Source of the DNA: Sphingobacterium endophyticum
GTDB taxonomy: Bacteria > Bacteroidota > Bacteroidia > Sphingobacteriales > Sphingobacteriaceae
Direction: 5' to 3'
NCBI RefSeq assembly: GCF_009733535.1
Contig: NZ_SMMI01000008.1
Location: 124,001 to 188,000, forward strand
DNA length: 64,000 bases
Position numbers and translations under genes: made by a program. A model generated the notes under the pieces. That model was not told the DNA's origin, searched no databases, and worked only from the letters and a program-made list of their open reading frames with translations. The number at the start of each line of letters is the position of its first letter. Position 1 is the first letter of the stretch. This document shows positions 50,585-58,200 of this stretch, in pieces.

Positions 50585-52960
50585 ATGATGAAATTCGTTT
50601 TAATGCTTCTATTATTTCCCCTGTCACTGTGTGCTCAGGAAATAACCCTAAATGGTCGTGTATTTTCTGAACTACAAAAGCCGGTCAATTCGGCTACTAT
50701 CACTTTTAAAGATTTCCAAACAAAGCAACCCCTAACATCTGCGGTTTCTAACAATGATGGAACCTTTAAAGCAACTTTCAAAGCTCAGGACAGTTTGATA
50801 TTGGAAGTTTCGCATTTAAGCTATGTAACCTATTCTGAAGTCCTTTTCCCCAATTCTATTGACAGCTTGTTGATTCAACTCTATGCCAAAGGTAATCAGT
50901 TAGAAGAGGTCTCTGTAATCGGCAAAAAACCTTTAATAACTCGCAAGATTGATCGATTGGTCTATAATGTCGAAAATAGCAATATTACTTCACTTAACAG
51001 CTGGGAAATCCTTAAGAAAACTCCATTGGTCAGTGTTCAAGGTTCAACTATAAGTGTAAGGGGCAATTCCAGTATCAAAATATTAATTAATGAAAAACCC
51101 GTGATGCTAAGTGGTGAAGAGTTAAAAGCACTATTGGAAAGTAACAATGGATCTGATATCGAAAGCATTGAGGTTATTACAAATCCGCCTGCAAAATATG
51201 AAGCATCCGGATCTTCAGTCATTAATATTAAAATGAAAAAGACCAATTTATTTGGCTATAAAGGTGTTCTCACAGCAAGACACACGCAAAGCGACTATGC
51301 AAAAGAACTACTTGGGATCAGTAATTTCTTTAGGTCTGAAAAATGGAATATCAAGGCTACCTATAATTTCATCAGTGGAACTTATGCCCGATATGGGACC
51401 GATTTTATTTATTATCCAAAGGACGAAACGGAATGGAAAACAGAATTAAATCGGGTTGATCATGCAAAGAAACAAAGCAGCTATTCAATTGGAGCAGACT
51501 ACTTAATCGATAGTACATTAACTCTTTCTGTTGGAATCGATGGATATTATGATCCCAAGACATATGGATATTATAATGTACCAACTAGTATTTCAAACAA
51601 TAGTGGAACTGTGATTTCAAGATATCAAACCCTCAATGACCATATCCGAACAAATAAGAATAATAACTTTTATACCCAATTGAGCAAGGTATGGTCAGAA
51701 AACAAAAAGCTAGATTGGACAAACTATGCTTCATTCAGCAACAGTACTCATTGGCAAGATATACAAACCCATCTCAACTTTGTAAATCAGCCTACGGATA
51801 CATCTCATTTTAGTACTGATAATATAAATAAAATCCAGATGTATGCCAGCCAATTGGACCTAACTAATTCATGGAAAGGTGTTGGTTTGGAGTATGGTGC
51901 GAAATACAGCTTTGTTAAGACCCAAAGTGATTTACTGTTTCAAGAAATGGTGAATGGAACAATGCAACATATCCCTGAAAAAAGTAATCTCTTCAATTAT
52001 AAAGAACATAATATAGCGGCTTATTTATCGGGCAGTTATTCTTATAAAAAATGGCAATGGAAGGCAGGATTGCGAGCTGAACAAACGTTATTAAATGGCA
52101 CTGTTGAACCAAGCCTGGATTTTAACAAACAAAATTATCTAGAATTTTTTCCTACTTTCTACACACAATATGATTTTGAAAAAGCCGGTCAGATAGGATT
52201 TTCATATGGAAAGCGGATTCGCAGACCTTCATACACTTGGTTGAACCCTGCAAAGTCATTTTACAACCTTTTCTCCTATTTTCAAGGAGACCCCAGACTT
52301 CGCGCAACCATTAGCCATAATCTCAACTTGAATTACACCATAAAGAATTGGAATATCGACCTTTTCTATCAATATGAAAAATGGCCAAATATGGAAATTT
52401 CATTTCAAAATAATGAGACAAATGAGCTGGTATATAGATATACAAATATCCGAAAAAGAGAGTTGGGGGGACTGAGTATAAACAAGAATTTTGTACTCTA
52501 CAAAACTTGGCAACTTCAGACAGATCTAACTGGTTATTTTCATGAAAACCAATTCATGGGAATGGATCAACAATTATACTTAAATAATGTATTCTCTTTT
52601 AACAGTCGAATTAATACTAGTCTGGTTATTGACCCGAAATCTAAGTGGAACTTAGAGGTTGGCTATAACTTCTATTCACCTTCTATCCAAGGCCCATTCA
52701 CAATCTCCTCTTTTTCCAGCACCTATTTAACTACTTCAAGAAAATTCTTCAAAGAACGGTTAGAGCTCAGTCTTTCCTTTCTTGATATTTTTAAAGATGA
52801 AGGGACTACAATCAGAACGCGTTATGCGGACCAAAACAATTACTTTTTAGATTATGCTGATGCACAAAGAATTGTAGGAACCCTTAAATATTCCTTCGGA
52901 AATCAAACATTGAAAAATGGGAAGTCTGTAAAACAGGCAGAAGAAAGAGGAAGATTTTAA
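50585..52960 (+). CDS. TonB-dependent-receptor-like outer-membrane barrel protein
   Basis: About 791 residues from the tandem ATG at 50585 (MMKFVLMLLLFPLSLCAQE); an earlier in-frame ATG at 50561 adds a lysine-rich stretch before the signal peptide. It has a carboxypeptidase-regulatory-like domain (ITLNGRVFSELQKPVNSATI), a TonB-plug-like region (EEVSVIGKKPLITRKIDRLV, ILKKTPLVSVQGSTISVRGN, IEVITNPPAKYEASGSSVIN) and a barrel of the Bacteroidota OMP_b-brl_3 type. The plug signature is typical of that family, often placed beside OmpR-type two-component systems. It probably responds to the divergent kinase/regulator pair. Confidence 0.9.
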   Translation: MMKFVLMLLLFPLSLCAQEITLNGRVFSELQKPVNSATITFKDFQTKQPLTSAVSNNDGTFKATFKAQDSLILEVSHLSYVTYSEVLFPNSIDSLLIQLYAKGNQLEEVSVIGKKPLITRKIDRLVYNVENSNITSLNSWEILKKTPLVSVQGSTISVRGNSSIKILINEKPVMLSGEELKALLESNNGSDIESIEVITNPPAKYEASGSSVINIKMKKTNLFGYKGVLTARHTQSDYAKELLGISNFFRSEKWNIKATYNFISGTYARYGTDFIYYPKDETEWKTELNRVDHAKKQSSYSIGADYLIDSTLTLSVGIDGYYDPKTYGYYNVPTSISNNSGTVISRYQTLNDHIRTNKNNNFYTQLSKVWSENKKLDWTNYASFSNSTHWQDIQTHLNFVNQPTDTSHFSTDNINKIQMYASQLDLTNSWKGVGLEYGAKYSFVKTQSDLLFQEMVNGTMQHIPEKSNLFNYKEHNIAAYLSGSYSYKKWQWKAGLRAEQTLLNGTVEPSLDFNKQNYLEFFPTFYTQYDFEKAGQIGFSYGKRIRRPSYTWLNPAKSFYNLFSYFQGDPRLRATISHNLNLNYTIKNWNIDLFYQYEKWPNMEISFQNNETNELVYRYTNIRKRELGGLSINKNFVLYKTWQLQTDLTGYFHENQFMGMDQQLYLNNVFSFNSRINTSLVIDPKSKWNLEVGYNFYSPSIQGPFTISSFSSTYLTTSRKFFKERLELSLSFLDIFKDEGTTIRTRYADQNNYFLDYADAQRIVGTLKYSFGNQTLKNGKSVKQAEERGRF

Positions 52961-52966
52961 AAAACT

Positions 52967-52984
52967 ACTATATACTAAAAATGC
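52967..52984 (+). repeat. Copy B of an 18-nt direct repeat
   Basis: ACTATATACTAAAAATGC, identical to 47752-47769. It starts 6 nt after the receptor stop and merges into the terminator stem that follows. Confidence 0.5.
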
Positions 52985-53005
52985 TCAGCCTTCGCTGAGC
53001 ATTTT
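52978..53005 (+). terminator. Intrinsic terminator of the receptor gene
   Basis: An 11-bp stem AAAATGCTCAG/CTGAGCATTTT (52978-52988, 52995-53005) with loop CCTTCG and T tail. The T tail is part of the stem; it can act in both directions. Confidence 0.85.
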
Positions 53006-53007
53006 CC

Positions 53008-53032
53008 GTAGCCCGTAGGGGAATCGAACCCA
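53008..53032 (-). tRNA. tRNA 3' fragment, likely attachment-site scar
   Basis: On the minus strand the sequence reads GGGTTCGATTCCCCTACGGG followed by CTAC. This is a T-loop (TTCGATT) with the 3' half of the T-stem (CCCCT), a 7-nt acceptor 3' strand (ACGGGCT) and discriminator A. The 5' T-stem strand matches for only three bases and then diverges, so the tRNA is broken here. No D-arm or anticodon arm follows. A tRNA 3' end standing alone at the boundary of an accessory region is the usual trace of site-specific integration. The isotype cannot be told. Confidence 0.78.
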
Positions 53033-53359
53033 TTAGGCAATAATCTCTTTGTCAGTATTTTACAAATATTATGTATCTCGACTCACCGAATTACTCACTG
53101 ATTTGATATATTTTTTTGCTGCAATTTGCTATTAAATAAATTTAGTAATTTTTGTTAATATTATTTAATTGTAAAATTTATTTTTTTATTAACTTCAGTG
53201 ATTCGAATGCTGTCGTTTTGATAAAAACTACTGATAATCAGCTGGTTTTTTCTTTTTCGGATAGAATCCCTAAAGCTGGAGAAAGTCGGGGCTTGTTACA
53301 TTATTTTTTATATTTCCCAGTATGACACGGTTTTAACTTCAACCTTAAACTTATCTTTC
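53033..53359. other. AT-rich gap between the tRNA fragment and the primase-helicase
   Basis: About 330 nt with long T and A tracts. No integrase remnant, promoter or convincing ORF was recognised. The part beside the tRNA fragment would belong to the integrated element. Confidence 0.5.
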
Positions 53360-56332
53360 TCAATGAAGGATTTCTTCCAAGCATGCTTTCCAGAGAATAA
53401 AACCTCTATCCGGATCGCTATAATCATGTAAAATACGGTTGAAGTTCGCAGGGAGATTATTTTCCAAGAATCTTTGTCTACCTTTTTCACGAATAATCTG
53501 CAGATCTTTATCTATCGTCACAATGGCTTCTTTCAGAGTAGTCCTATCTTTTTCTATGTGCCAGATATATGTTGCCTCCTCGGTATCTAGGGTTTCAAGA
53601 ATTACGTGGTACTTCTGATCACCCGACAGAAGAAATACAAACGCGAATGGACTGAGAACAAACCTAATCTTCATTATATTACTTTGGTGGTGATCTGCTA
53701 AAAATTGAACTTGCCTAGAGTGTTTGTATTTTCGTAGTTTAAGGATTTCAGATAATAATTCCTCTTCGTTTGCATATACAGTCTCACCATCCTGTAACTG
53801 GTCCGAAGTCAAAATATTTTGCTTTTGAAAAGGCAGCTTGCTTAATACCCCCTTGTTCAGAAACTGAAATTTTACCCCTTCCACAATTTCTTTATTTATC
53901 CGTTCAATATCTTCTGATGTGGCAATCTGTGCAACCAGTTTTCCATACTCAAATTCTGCGTTTAACTGAACTTTGATGTTTTTAGTTTTCAGTATCTTGA
54001 TAAAGTAAGGTTTTAATACCTCAAACTCAGGCCTAATCTCCAAATTTTCGATATGAAATTCTAAAACTGTATGCATCTCTTGAACCTTGTAAGTAAAGGC
54101 TACATAGCCATAATGGAACGATAGATCCTCAACGGCTATTTTGGCACTCTTTTCTAAAGTAAATAGGTGACCGGTTTGAGGTTGGTAATCCATTGTAGGT
54201 TCGTCAAAAAGCGTTGCCTGTTTGGTTATTTTACGGTAATATATATTTCGTTTGAGAAACATTTTGTCTAGGTAATCGATCTGTACATCCCGATAGTCGT
54301 ATATCGTTGGATTGATCTCGGATCGCTGCACCCGACCGATGTATTGAATCAATTTACCATGGAAAGCAAAGGGATAGGCCAAAAGAAGTGTGCTGATATG
54401 CTGAATATCCGAACCTTCGCCAAAATACTGACCTGTCGTAATAAGTACTTGAAAATTCCCTTCTGACAATGTTTTCCATTTCGCTTTCTTGCTGCTGTCT
54501 GAATCATCTCCGCTGAGCGTTATGGTTTCATAATTTGATTTTAGCAATAGATTAAGCGTCTCGATATGTTCTTTTCTTTCGGTAATTATAACCGCCTTTT
54601 TCCCTTGATTTAGCTCTGCGGATACATCGTCTACTATTAATCTGTTTCTTGCTGTATCATGAATTAGAATTTGGGAAAGTGTTTCGAAACTGTCGCTTTT
54701 AGAATTATAGGGAATATGGAGTTTGGTATTCCGGACGATGATATTTGCCCTTTTGTAATCTTCAATTTCTTCTGGTTGGATTTCCATAATGATATCACCG
54801 AGATAAGTAAAGATCAATTTATCATCATTATATTTCCGAAAAGGAGTCGCTGTGAGACTGTAGCAATAAACACTGTTCAGTTTTCCGACGGTAGTACGGT
54901 AAGATTCCGCCGGAACATGATGGCATTCGTCGATTAGAATTGTGCCAAATTTGTCCTGAATAATTTCGATATGTTTTGGAAGACTTTGTATCGTTGCAAC
55001 GGTTATTTTACCAGTACCCAATTTTACTTTTCCCTGCCCTATAATTCCGATATCTGCTTTTGGTATCCCCAAGAATGATTCTATACGTTCTACCCATTGA
55101 TCTAACAACTGTTTACGGTGCACGACAATAAGTGCAGGTTGTTGTTTGACTGAAATTATCTTCAAGCCAATAACAGTTTTTCCCGTTCCTGGTGGTGCGA
55201 CGATTACCCCGAAATCTTTTTTTCGTACTGCGCCTACAGCAGTGGTTTGATGTTTTCGCAACGCGGCATTAAAAGAGAATTGGATTGTCGGGAGTTCACG
55301 CCTATTGTCGACAAAGTCATGTGCTAAATGTGCTTCTCTACAGAATCGTAGCAATTTCCCAATAAATCCTCTTGGGATGAGGATTTCATTTTCCGTTTCT
55401 TCAATTAATTTAAAAAATCTTGGCGTTTCGAAAGTGCTTCTCCCTGACTTTTTCTTGATAATAAAGGCTGAATTGGCAAAATTAAGTTGCTCCTTCAAAA
55501 AATTGATGAGTACAAAAGGTATAGCGTGACTATTTAGACGGATCGTATTGCTTAGGGTAATCTTAAGTTTTTCGTCAATAGCTGGGATATAGCTATCTGC
55601 ACTAGTAGCCCCAGTATCGTTATATAATTCCTCAAGTAAATTTAAACTTACTCTTTTTACTTCTTTTAGATATGCGATTTGATCAGGAAATGGATCCATT
55701 GTTTTAGGATCGACAAAGGAACTGTTGCCCTTCTGTACAGCCGGCAAATATAAGGGCAGCGCAATTAGGTTTCCTAAACCTTTCCCTGACAGGCGATCTT
55801 GATTTGGAAACAGACGGTCAAAGCTGGAACTCTTATCAAATGGCGAGAATGCACCGCATTGTTCCAAAATATTTATAAATAGCTTACGGCTCTTGCTTGC
55901 TGGATAAGGGCTCTCAAAGAAAATCCAGATGTGTGCGCCATTGCCGGAACGGGACCGTTCAAGATAAGCGGGAACGTTTTTAGCAGTACACGCTTCTAAA
56001 AATTTCAATGCCTGTTCTTTCCAGTCGGATTTATCGAAATCAGCTACTAAAAACCAAGAGGTATTGTCTTGCAATAGCGGATAAATTCCGACCTGTTGAA
56101 GGCCTTTAAGATGTTCAGCAACTTCCATTTCTGACAATGGCAGGTAAGTTTTGTGTGCATAGCTTTGAAAAGTACCACCATTAGCTTTATGTAGTCGATA
56201 ATGGTATGGATCATAGCTATAGGCCGGCATATACCCGCTTTTATTTCCCTTCTCCCAGCGTAAAGCAAATACGTCTTCGCGACCTTTAAAAAGGTTGAGA
56301 AGATAGCTTATGTCGTCGTTAGTGAACTCCAC
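53360..56332 (-). CDS. TOTE-type archaeo-eukaryotic primase fused to superfamily 2 helicase
   Basis: A 990-residue protein. Residues about 1-240 match the AEP primase of TOTE conflict systems: GYMPAYSYDPYHYRLHK, the catalytic LVADFDKSDW (Asp-98, Asp-100), SGNGAHIWIFFE (His-134) and FDRLFPNQDRLSGKGLGNLI. Residues about 355-720 are a DEAD/DEAH helicase: Walker A APPGTGKT (379-386), DECH (468-471), SLTATP (492-497) and the arginine-finger motif YIGRVQRSE. The last 270 residues are unassigned. Such proteins occur in mobile islands and are proposed to act in replication or in conflict with invading DNA. It is divergent from the abiE-hsd operon and nearest the tRNA fragment. Confidence 0.88.
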   Translation of the reverse strand: MEFTNDDISYLLNLFKGREDVFALRWEKGNKSGYMPAYSYDPYHYRLHKANGGTFQSYAHKTYLPLSEMEVAEHLKGLQQVGIYPLLQDNTSWFLVADFDKSDWKEQALKFLEACTAKNVPAYLERSRSGNGAHIWIFFESPYPASKSRKLFINILEQCGAFSPFDKSSSFDRLFPNQDRLSGKGLGNLIALPLYLPAVQKGNSSFVDPKTMDPFPDQIAYLKEVKRVSLNLLEELYNDTGATSADSYIPAIDEKLKITLSNTIRLNSHAIPFVLINFLKEQLNFANSAFIIKKKSGRSTFETPRFFKLIEETENEILIPRGFIGKLLRFCREAHLAHDFVDNRRELPTIQFSFNAALRKHQTTAVGAVRKKDFGVIVAPPGTGKTVIGLKIISVKQQPALIVVHRKQLLDQWVERIESFLGIPKADIGIIGQGKVKLGTGKITVATIQSLPKHIEIIQDKFGTILIDECHHVPAESYRTTVGKLNSVYCYSLTATPFRKYNDDKLIFTYLGDIIMEIQPEEIEDYKRANIIVRNTKLHIPYNSKSDSFETLSQILIHDTARNRLIVDDVSAELNQGKKAVIITERKEHIETLNLLLKSNYETITLSGDDSDSSKKAKWKTLSEGNFQVLITTGQYFGEGSDIQHISTLLLAYPFAFHGKLIQYIGRVQRSEINPTIYDYRDVQIDYLDKMFLKRNIYYRKITKQATLFDEPTMDYQPQTGHLFTLEKSAKIAVEDLSFHYGYVAFTYKVQEMHTVLEFHIENLEIRPEFEVLKPYFIKILKTKNIKVQLNAEFEYGKLVAQIATSEDIERINKEIVEGVKFQFLNKGVLSKLPFQKQNILTSDQLQDGETVYANEEELLSEILKLRKYKHSRQVQFLADHHQSNIMKIRFVLSPFAFVFLLSGDQKYHVILETLDTEEATYIWHIEKDRTTLKEAIVTIDKDLQIIREKGRQRFLENNLPANFNRILHDYSDPDRGFILWKACLEEILH

Positions 56333-56481
56333 TTGTTTTTATTTTGGTATTAAGATAACGAATTGGAATATACATCTTAAAAATATTAATAAACTGGTAC
56401 GCTTTAGTTTCTTTCAGAGGTCTGTTGAGATTTGTTATTAAACGTTGCTTTTTGAAGAATTGTTACTTATCTTTACCAATC

Positions 56482-56522
56482 GTGGAACGATAAGACCCAA
56501 TTTTTAGGTCTTATCGTTCCAC
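56482..56522. promoter_or_regulatory. 16-bp perfect inverted repeat before abiEi
   Basis: GTGGAACGATAAGACC (56482-56497) and its exact complement (56507-56522) flank a 9-nt spacer and end 10 nt before the abiEi start. AbiEi antitoxins repress their own promoter by binding inverted repeats, so this is a strong operator candidate. A weak -7-like TATCTTTA lies just upstream (56468-56475). As RNA it would form a strong hairpin close to the ribosome binding site. Confidence 0.75.
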
Positions 56523-56532
56523 AAAAGGTAAT

Positions 56533-57333
56533 ATGGCAGACAGCGTTTATATATCAGAAAACCTCACTAAACCCCAACTCGAGTTCTTGAAGTTGCTGGA
56601 TGACTATGAAATTCAGCTATTCAAATTTACCGAAATCGAACAGTTATTGGGGCAAAAGTTTGACAACTTAAGTGAAATCCTAGAAAATCTGGTAGACAAG
56701 GAACTGCTTGTACGGATTGAGAAGGGCAAATTTTGCAAACAAGGTTTTAGGGATGAATATGTCATAGGGACTTTCATCGCAGACAACAGTGCTGTTGGGT
56801 ATTGGTCTGCACTCAATTTACATGGGTTGACGGAACAGTTTTCTAATACTGTCTTTATTCAAACTACACATAAAAAATATGACAAATCAATTCTAGGTAC
56901 TTCTTATAAATTCGTCAAGATTGCGCCCAATAAAAAACTGGGTATCATACACAATGGTTATGGTAATCTTCAGTACCCGATCACTGATATAGAAAAAACA
57001 ATAGTAGATTGCTTTGATTTACCTCAACATTCCGGGGGCTACGCGGAACTGATCAGAGCCGTCGGACAAGCGAAATTGCAATCAAATAAATTAGTCGAAT
57101 ATTGCCAGGCTATTAATAATATAGCGGTTACCAAACGAATTGGCTACTTGGTCGAACTTCTCCAAATCATAGGTATGGAACCTTTTATAGATTTTGCCAA
57201 GAAACAGGTAAATAATAGATACAACTTGTTTGATCCCCAGGGATTGGAAGAAGGTGAATTTGTTTCGGAATGGCGATTAAGGTTAAATATCAGCCGGGAA
57301 GAATTGTTAGACATATCCAATAAACAATACTAA
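56533..57333 (+). CDS. abiEi: AbiEi family type IV antitoxin
   Basis: A 266-residue protein with an N-terminal winged-helix (about 10-70: FKFTEIEQLLGQKFDNLSEI, LVDKELLVRIEKGKF) and a C-terminal antitoxin domain (about 75-266) with the conserved AVGYWSALNLHGLTEQ, VFIQTTHKKY and YPITDIEKTIVDCFDLPQHS (the D-x-E-K-T-I-V-D signature). It represses its own operon and counteracts AbiEii. The toxin ATG follows its stop codon directly (TAAATG), so the pair is coupled. A 16-bp inverted repeat precedes the start. Confidence 0.9.
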   Translation: MADSVYISENLTKPQLEFLKLLDDYEIQLFKFTEIEQLLGQKFDNLSEILENLVDKELLVRIEKGKFCKQGFRDEYVIGTFIADNSAVGYWSALNLHGLTEQFSNTVFIQTTHKKYDKSILGTSYKFVKIAPNKKLGIIHNGYGNLQYPITDIEKTIVDCFDLPQHSGGYAELIRAVGQAKLQSNKLVEYCQAINNIAVTKRIGYLVELLQIIGMEPFIDFAKKQVNNRYNLFDPQGLEEGEFVSEWRLRLNISREELLDISNKQY

Positions 57334-58200
57334 ATGATACTGAAAAAGGAAATAGAAAAAAAAGCGTTGGAACACGAAGTGTCCAGAAGTACCATTGACA
57401 AGGATTGGGTATTAGGTCATTTTGTCGATGCTATATTTTCGATAGATTCCTGTAGAGAAGCGTTAATATTCAAAGGAGGAACATGTTTACGAAAATGTTA
57501 TATCCCGGATTATCGTTTTTCAGAAGACTTAGATTTCACATCCATCAGTCCTGATTTTCAATTGGATGAAGATTTATTGCGACAAATCATATCAATAGTA
57601 CAAGAACGTACTGGTATGCAATTACATTTAGAAAAGCTCACCGATCTTCGACATAACGATATGCCAACTGGCTACGCTGCGATTGTAAAGTTTTGGGGAG
57701 CCGATCATTCGAAGGACCAAATTCCGCCAGATCCTTCCCGTTGGACGACTTCGATTAAGATTGAAATTATTTTGTACGAGAAGATGCTGTTTGAACCTAG
57801 TATGAAAACAGTGTACCATGACTATTCTGATCAGCTGAGTTCTGCAGTCAATGAAATTGTCTGTTACGATATAAGAGAAGTGTTATCTGAAAAGTTAAGA
57901 GCTCTGATTCAACGCTCCTATACAGCACCTCGAGACTATTATGATATTTGGTATTTGTCGAAATATGTTGACAATCTGCCTTGGTCAGAAATTAAACAGG
58001 CTTTTTTAGAGAAAATGGCATTTAAAGGACTCGAGTTTACGGGTGTAGATCAGCTTCTGAATGCTAAAATTGAAAACACGGTGAAACGAGCATGGAAAAA
58101 TAGTTTAGGGCATCAGATCGCAAGTAGAAAGCTACCGGCTTTTGATGAAGTTAAAAAGGACTTGGAATTATTGTTTAATGAAATCTTCGAAACGAGATAA
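57334..58200 (+). CDS. abiEii: AbiEii family nucleotidyltransferase toxin
   Basis: A 288-residue toxin of the DNA polymerase beta-like nucleotidyltransferase superfamily. Motifs: FKGGTCLRKCY (the G-G-x-x-L loop at 48-52), RFSEDLDFT (catalytic acidic S-x-D-L-D at 63-68), KIEIILYEK, and SEKLRALIQRSYTAPRDYYD (conserved Lys-187 and Arg-200/Asp-201 region). Studied members modify tRNA to block growth and give abortive phage defence. Its stop overlaps the hsdR ATG (TAATG), which ties the toxin to the restriction operon. Confidence 0.92.
   Translation: MILKKEIEKKALEHEVSRSTIDKDWVLGHFVDAIFSIDSCREALIFKGGTCLRKCYIPDYRFSEDLDFTSISPDFQLDEDLLRQIISIVQERTGMQLHLEKLTDLRHNDMPTGYAAIVKFWGADHSKDQIPPDPSRWTTSIKIEIILYEKMLFEPSMKTVYHDYSDQLSSAVNEIVCYDIREVLSEKLRALIQRSYTAPRDYYDIWYLSKYVDNLPWSEIKQAFLEKMAFKGLEFTGVDQLLNAKIENTVKRAWKNSLGHQIASRKLPAFDEVKKDLELLFNEIFETR

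Noticed and set aside
53190..53327. Short plus-strand frame that could be an integrase or protein remnant beside the tRNA fragment
   Set aside because: It has no start codon with a binding site, begins in a poly-T tract, and its residues match no family that I recognise.
53308..53490. 60-residue minus-strand frame overlapping the end of the primase-helicase gene
   Set aside because: It lies in another frame over the conserved end of the primase-helicase and has no signal, motif or ribosome binding site.
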